Made by a program: the position numbers and the translations under genes | Shown: piece after piece, positions 59,669 to 64,000 of the stretch | Layout of the letters: each line of letters begins with the position of its first letter | How positions within the stretch are numbered: position 1 is the stretch's first letter | The notes under the pieces: generated by a model | Told to the model about the DNA's origin: nothing | What the model saw: the letters and a program-made list of their open reading frames with translations, nothing else | Databases searched by the model: none | Origin: Trichomonas vaginalis G3 | Lineage: Eukaryota > Parabasalia > Trichomonadida > Trichomonadidae | Length of the DNA: 64,000 bases | NCBI RefSeq assembly: GCF_026262505.1 | Contig: NC_067205.1 | Coordinates: forward strand, 22,849,585-22,913,584 | Reading direction: 5' to 3'

Positions 59669-59776
59669 GGCGTCCTAAGGCGTCCTGATGTAAACTATTC
59701 AATTTTTGAGAAGTTTACACCATAATTGAATAGTTTATGGCGTCCTGAGAGGAGATTTCAATGGGTATGGCGTCCT
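59669..59776. repeat. Four GGCGTCCT motifs around a 13-bp inverted repeat
   Basis: GGCGTCCT occurs at 59669, 59679, 59739 and 59769. Between the second and third lies the perfect inverted pair TAAACTATTCAAT (59691-59703) and ATTGAATAGTTTA (59725-59737). It follows the hairpin cluster directly. Confidence 0.85.
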
Positions 59777-59868
59777 AAAAAAATAGAAGAAAATGATTTT
59801 TTCTCGATTTTTCTAGAAATTGAATTTTTTAAAAAAGAAAAAAATCAAAACGTATAGGTCAGGTGAGT

Positions 59869-59901
59869 GGGGCTTCCAGGCACTTCGTGCCCTCTAGCCC
59901 C
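59869..59901. repeat. Isolated GC hairpin
   Basis: GGGGCT pairs with AGCCCC, with inner GGCAC/GTGCC around a TTC loop. It also carries the CTTCCAGG string found in the large hairpin cluster, suggesting a related piece. Confidence 0.7.
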
Positions 59902-59991
59902 GGAGAAACTAGAGGAGGACTGATTTCAAGACTCAGAAGAGAAAAAAGAGATTAAAGTAAAAATTTGAAATTTTTATTCGGAAATTATTTT

Positions 59992-61157
59992 TTATTCGTC
60001 TTCTTGTTGTTCTTCTTCCTCCTCCTCTTCTTCATAGTCAGTATCTGATGGCTCTTTGTCAGCCACATGACCAGCAACAAATATTGAGACAAATTGTTTC
60101 TTTGGTTTTGTTAGCAGGAACTTTTGCTGGTCGTAGAACACGAATTCTACATTTTGAAAATGTTGTGCTGAGTATTCTGTGAAATGGGAAATTGGAATTG
60201 GTTCTCCCATGCCAAAACCAGCAATGGACGCGAACAAAACATCGTCTTCGACTCTTGCAGGTTTGTCAATTGCAACAGTAGATATTATGTGAGGTTTTCC
60301 TTCACATCCTGCAAGAGATTGTACATGATAGATTGCTTTTTCTTCTCCCTCAGGAACTGAAAGTGTGAAATGGAATGAGAGTTCTCCATATTCATTTGCT
60401 TCTTCGTAATAGTTGTATGTTGTAGGATACACCAATTGAAATTTTCCTATTCTTGTTTCCCTCAGGTGTTGTCTATATTGCTTGGGAAAACATAAAATAA
60501 ATTGCTCTATAGCTTGTGTTGCTATTAGATTGGTTGTAACTGGTAATTTTGAGGCGAAAAGGTCTACAAGAACACCGGGATTTTTTATGTCGTTTTCAAT
60601 TGGTTTAACAGATTCTATGACTTTGTTAAACATTTCACTATAGTCTGAGTTGTCTTCGACCCCCCAATTGTTAAGAAGTTTATACAACAATTTCAGTCTT
60701 TTCATGGCGTATTTTCTTTGAATGGATTCGGGTAGCGAGAGGTTACAGTCGTCGGTTTGTGTTTCGTTACTCGAATATTGTTCAAGAGAAATTAAATCTT
60801 GAAATTGTGCTCTTGTTAACATACTTGTAGAACTATGTGTGTGTTGTTCTGGTGCTGGTTGTAAATCTGTTTCAGATGTTTCTGTTGTGTTTTGAGAAGA
60901 AGAACTCAAATTGTTGGACAAATTGTCTTGAATTGTATATGTGGAACTTGTTCTGGTGCTGTTTGGACAACTGTATCTGTTGTGTTTTGAGAAGAAGAAC
61001 TCAAATTGTTGGACAAATTGTCTTGAATTGTATGAGGAACTTGCTTTGGTATTATAGGAGGTCGTAAGGGTTTTGAGAATGGTGAGACATAAGTTGTAGG
61101 AACTTTAACTGCAGAGGTAGTCGACGAATTGTTTGCGACACTTTTTCTTCCTTCCAT
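59992..61157 (-). pseudogene. Unknown gene with acidic tail at the start of region C (broken)
   Basis: The downstream 300-residue frame has a folded-looking middle (YHVQSLAGCEGKPHIISTVA, FASIAGFGMGEPIPISHF) and an EEEEEEEE tail. The upstream part repeats the SSSSQNTT and PEQ segments. About one break. No family is recognised. It may belong to element C or be a host gene, and it faces away from the gene at 61629. Confidence 0.45.
60881..61035 (-). repeat. 95-bp imperfect tandem duplication
   Basis: The stretch from TCTGTTGTGTTTTGAGAAGA to about TTGTCTTGAATTGTAT at 60881 is repeated from 60976. It lies within the gene start region and duplicates the SSSSQNTT-type coding segment. Confidence 0.85.
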
Positions 61158-61220
61158 TATGAAAAATAAACTGTTTTTTTCGGACTACTCATAGAAAAGT
61201 TTAAAATAAACCGTTTTTAC

Positions 61221-61386
61221 CAACGGTAACCCCCTCTATTTTTTTATTTTATTGAAAAGTCTCCGTTGGCAAACCGTTCCATCTCAAATATTGAATGAAC
61301 TATAAACGTTTTTTGTTTTCTATATATACTTTTTTGTCCAACGGTAAAACTTTTTACACAATGGTTTTTGAGAGTCGTCGCCGTTG
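61221..61386. promoter_or_regulatory. Four CAACGG/CCGTTG sites in a divergent gap
   Basis: CAACGG lies at 61221 and 61339, and its complement CCGTTG at 61263 and 61381, alternating in orientation with regular spacing of about 40-75 bp. This hexamer is the classical Myb recognition core (YAACGG). R2R3 Myb proteins control transcription in Trichomonas. Function here is inferred. Confidence 0.4.
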
Positions 61387-61628
61387 ACTTTTTTGTAGAG
61401 CACTCAAAATAGTATAACTTTGTCCGGACAAGCAAGGGTCTATCGTCGCTACAGGAAAAGTTACAGGCGTTCCAAGGAAGTATACTTTGAGAAGCCTTTC
61501 CCCCTTATAGAATGAGAGAGGACAGTTATTTTACAAAACTGACAACACTTTGACCGAGTAGTTTTTTGTGCTGAACAAAAAGTGCCATATAAACATCTGT
61601 CAAAAACCGCTTTTTAACTTCACTTAAA

Positions 61629-64000
61629 ATGCCACGTAAGCTACGTAAGAATATACGTAAGAGGAAGAGAGCATTGAAACATCCAATAGTAAAACTAACA
61701 CCACAACAACAGTTGCAACAACAAATGCTGAATGACCCCACCATGTTGCAACAAATGTCAAGCAACCCTATGCTCTTAAACCGAGTTCTTGGTGCACAGA
61801 GTGGAGGTTTAAGAGCGGCACTTTTAGCGAAAATGGCAGGCTATGGTGGAGCTGCAGACGGAACAGCATATAACCCTCAAAGTCAAATGAATTTGAGTTC
61901 ACTCAAAAATCAAATAGCAGATGTCAAAAAGTCAAACATAGACATACAGAAGCAAATAGGTGAAAACGAAAAGAAACTAGAATATGACAGACACACAAAG
62001 AAACTCAATGAGTTAAACGTAGAGAAAAAGAAGAAAGAAGAACAACTGAAAGAACTAAGTACAGAGCAATATGCGAAAAAAGTGTCAGAAAAAGCAGCAG
62101 AAGTAGCAAAAATGGAACAAGATGTTATAAATTTGAAAAACCATACTACTCAATATAAAGTACTGAAAGATGAAGAGATAAAACAAAAAGCCCTGAAGAC
62201 ATATATGGATAGCGATGAGTATAAAAAAGAAGTTGAAGCAAATGTAAAGGCAGAAAAACTTTTACAGTTGCAAAACCAAACCGTACAGTATGAAAACTTA
62301 GCACAAGAAAGTAAAAATAACGACGCAGCCATGCAAAAGGCAATGAAAAGCGCAGAATATATAAAAGCTAACAATGACTGGTTAGATGCCCAAGCCAACG
62401 CTAAAGCAGCCCAACTTATAGGGTCAATAAGGACAAAAATACAAGCGGATGAAGACAGTTCAAATGAAGCTTTAAAAATGCTGACTTTAAGAACGCCTTC
62501 GAAGCTCTTCATAGTAAGGTGAAACTAGTGAACGACTTCTCATCTGGAAAGAAACTGAAGTCTGAAGGTTTCGACAAAGAGTTAAAGAAGTAGCACAAAA
62601 TATGACGAAAATAACAGATGCAGCAACGAGACAGGCAGTTCAAAGTGCCTATGACGCCGTTAGAGCAACTGTTGTGAAAGTCAAGAAAAAGAGTTACAAC
62701 AGACCAAAACAGACCTAGTAAATGCTTTCTTAAAAACGAAAAGTCAGATAGGACACTATGCTGCAGATGGAACATATGTGCCAGCTGGTGGAACTTATAT
62801 ACCACCAAACCCTCCAAGAGAAGCACCTGCACCAGGACTACCTAAAACATTTACATCGTCACAACAACAACCAACACAACAACCAACACAACAACCAACA
62901 CAACAACCAACACAACAACCAACACAACAACCAGCACAACAACCACAACCAGCACAACAACCAACAGTTCAAAACCCTGCACAACAACCACAAACAGAGC
63001 AAGGACATAAAAGAAGTAGAGAACAAGGAAACCAAGATTTCTTAAAAATGCTTAAAGAAGACTATGGTTACCCAGCTACTCTTGACTTTAGTGACAGATA
63101 TAAAGAAGCTATTAGAAAGTTCAAGGAAGGAAATACTGACCCGAACCTATTTAGCTTTATGGCTCAGCACCAAATGGGATATAATTTCAAACCTGGAAAA
63201 TACAAGCTCGCTAAGGGATATGATTTAATAGCATATCATCCAAATGACATGACTGAATTTACTCCGAGATATTTGGTGTCAGAGCTAAATGACAATTCAA
63301 CTCTCTTCATGAAACGCGTAAAAAATAGAGACGGAACGAAAGAAGAAAGGTTTATGAGTCCGGATGACTTAGATAGGGAACTTGTTAAAAACGGTCTCGG
63401 AATATATGAAATGCCACCAGATGAGGTACAAGAAACTCCACAGGAAGAAGTTCAGATACAACCAGACATGGAAGAAATAGTTCAGCAACAACAGCTAGAA
63501 GAGCCTGAAGGAAACGAACAAGTCCCTCCTTTGGAAACTAACTTCACAGAACTAGATGAAGATTTGGAACAGCCGAAAAATCTTGACCCTCAACAAGAGT
63601 ATGAGGAGAATATGGAATCTTTCCAAGAGTCTAAGAAAAATTCGGCTGACATAGTAGAAGAATATCGAAAAATGTTTGCCGACATACAAAAGACTCCAAC
63701 ATCAGATGAAAATATTCAGCATAGAATGGAAGTACTGAAAGAAAATGTACGCAAATACAATAACCCTTTTTACTTACGACCATATAACGTTCAATCTTTG
63801 GCTGAACTCGGTGAAAATAAAAGGTTAAATTTCAACAAAACATATAGAAATGAAACATTGTTTAAAGTTCATTCAGAACCTAACCAATATGGAAACAAAC
63901 CTACTTTTGTTTCTGCAGACTATGGAACTACAATGAGATGGGGTCATAAAGCTAATCCGGATAGGTGGTTCATAAACTTACAACCACAATTCCAAGAAGT
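61629..64000 (+). pseudogene. Large coiled-coil and glutamine/proline-rich gene of element C (broken, runs off the window)
   Basis: The start is very basic (MPRKLRKNIRKRKRALKHP), then glutamine-rich, then LLNRVLGAQSGGLRAALLAK. A long charged coiled coil follows (NIDIQKQIGENEKKLEYDRH, KKKKEEQLKELSTEQYAKKV). Further on come a PTQQ repeat tract, a folded-looking part (YGYPATLDFSDRYKEAIRKF, DLIAYHPNDMTEFTPRYLV) and acidic tails up to the window edge, where the frame is still open. The basic N-terminus and rod-like middle would suit a core or scaffold protein. Two to three breaks. Confidence 0.6.
62869..62960 (+). repeat. 12-bp tandem repeat encoding PTQQ
   Basis: About seven units of CCAACACAACAA, the last ones varying to GCACAACAA. 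They encode a PTQQ/PAQQ linker inside the large gene. Confidence 0.9.

Larger units (their letters stand above)
61170..64000. mobile_element. Element C: probable Maverick-like element, partial (fossil)
   Basis: From the divergent gap at about 61,170 on, the sequence has the tight AT-rich coding style of elements A and B and a long gene of the type seen in Trichomonas Mavericks. No integrase, polymerase or capsid gene is in view, and the left border is not resolved, so the family call is tentative. Two to four breaks are seen in the visible part. Confidence 0.45.

Noticed and set aside
62758-63045. Asparagine/histidine/glutamine-rich frame (HNNQHNNQ)
   Set aside because: It is the alternative frame of the PTQQ repeat, which reads through in the frame that continues to the window edge.

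Overview
The window looks like nuclear DNA of a parabasalid protist, very probably Trichomonas vaginalis. The evidence is AT-rich sequence with long uninterrupted coding frames, two mariner transposons that I recognise as the Tvmar1 type, at least two large Maverick/Polinton-type elements, and ordinary eukaryotic genes (an ESCRT-III CHMP1 protein, a eukaryote-length GFAT, an AKT-like PH-kinase). All family calls are from reading motifs; no search was run.

Layout. Positions 1 to about 13,740 hold most of a virus-like element (A), cut by the window edge. It has the end of an integrase, an AEP-type primase fused to an SF3 helicase, a fibre/collar gene, a packaging ATPase, a broken major capsid gene and many small genes. 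The primase-helicase sits between two inverted arrays of one 121-bp repeat. Positions 14,551-23,756 are host DNA: a hypothetical gene, tRNA-Phe(GAA), a TTAA-bounded 1.05-kb non-coding element, a large repetitive acidic coiled-coil protein, CHMP1, and a decayed AKT-like kinase.

Positions 24,322-50,261 are a nested set of insertions. One host gene of the beta-helix surface-protein type (minus strand) was split by a 22.4-kb Maverick (B, 27,383-49,780, flanked by the 6-bp repeat TATGCA and bearing TIRs of about 0.85 kb) and by a Tvmar1 copy. A second Tvmar1 copy lies just past its stop codon. B carries protein-primed DNA polymerase B, integrase, capsid genes, packaging ATPase, a phage-like fibre and KilA-N-type genes. 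About a third of its genes are broken, with a dozen or more breaks in all, but its ends are almost identical, so it is probably a fairly young insertion.

Positions 50,421-58,327 are host again: GFAT, a serine hydrolase, a coiled-coil gene and an ankyrin-like gene remnant. At 59,161-59,901 lies a GC-rich cluster of strong DNA hairpins unlike anything else in the window. From about 60 kb to the right edge there is a third, probably Maverick-like, broken region (C).

Elements A and B share more than gene families. They share one exact 17-bp motif 32-39 nt upstream of start codons, a GGTGAGATCTCACC-type palindrome between genes, the 121-bp repeat (array in A, one diverged copy in B), and convergent genes whose stop codons overlap in TTAA. 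Together these suggest a common regulatory and replication grammar for the elements in this genome.
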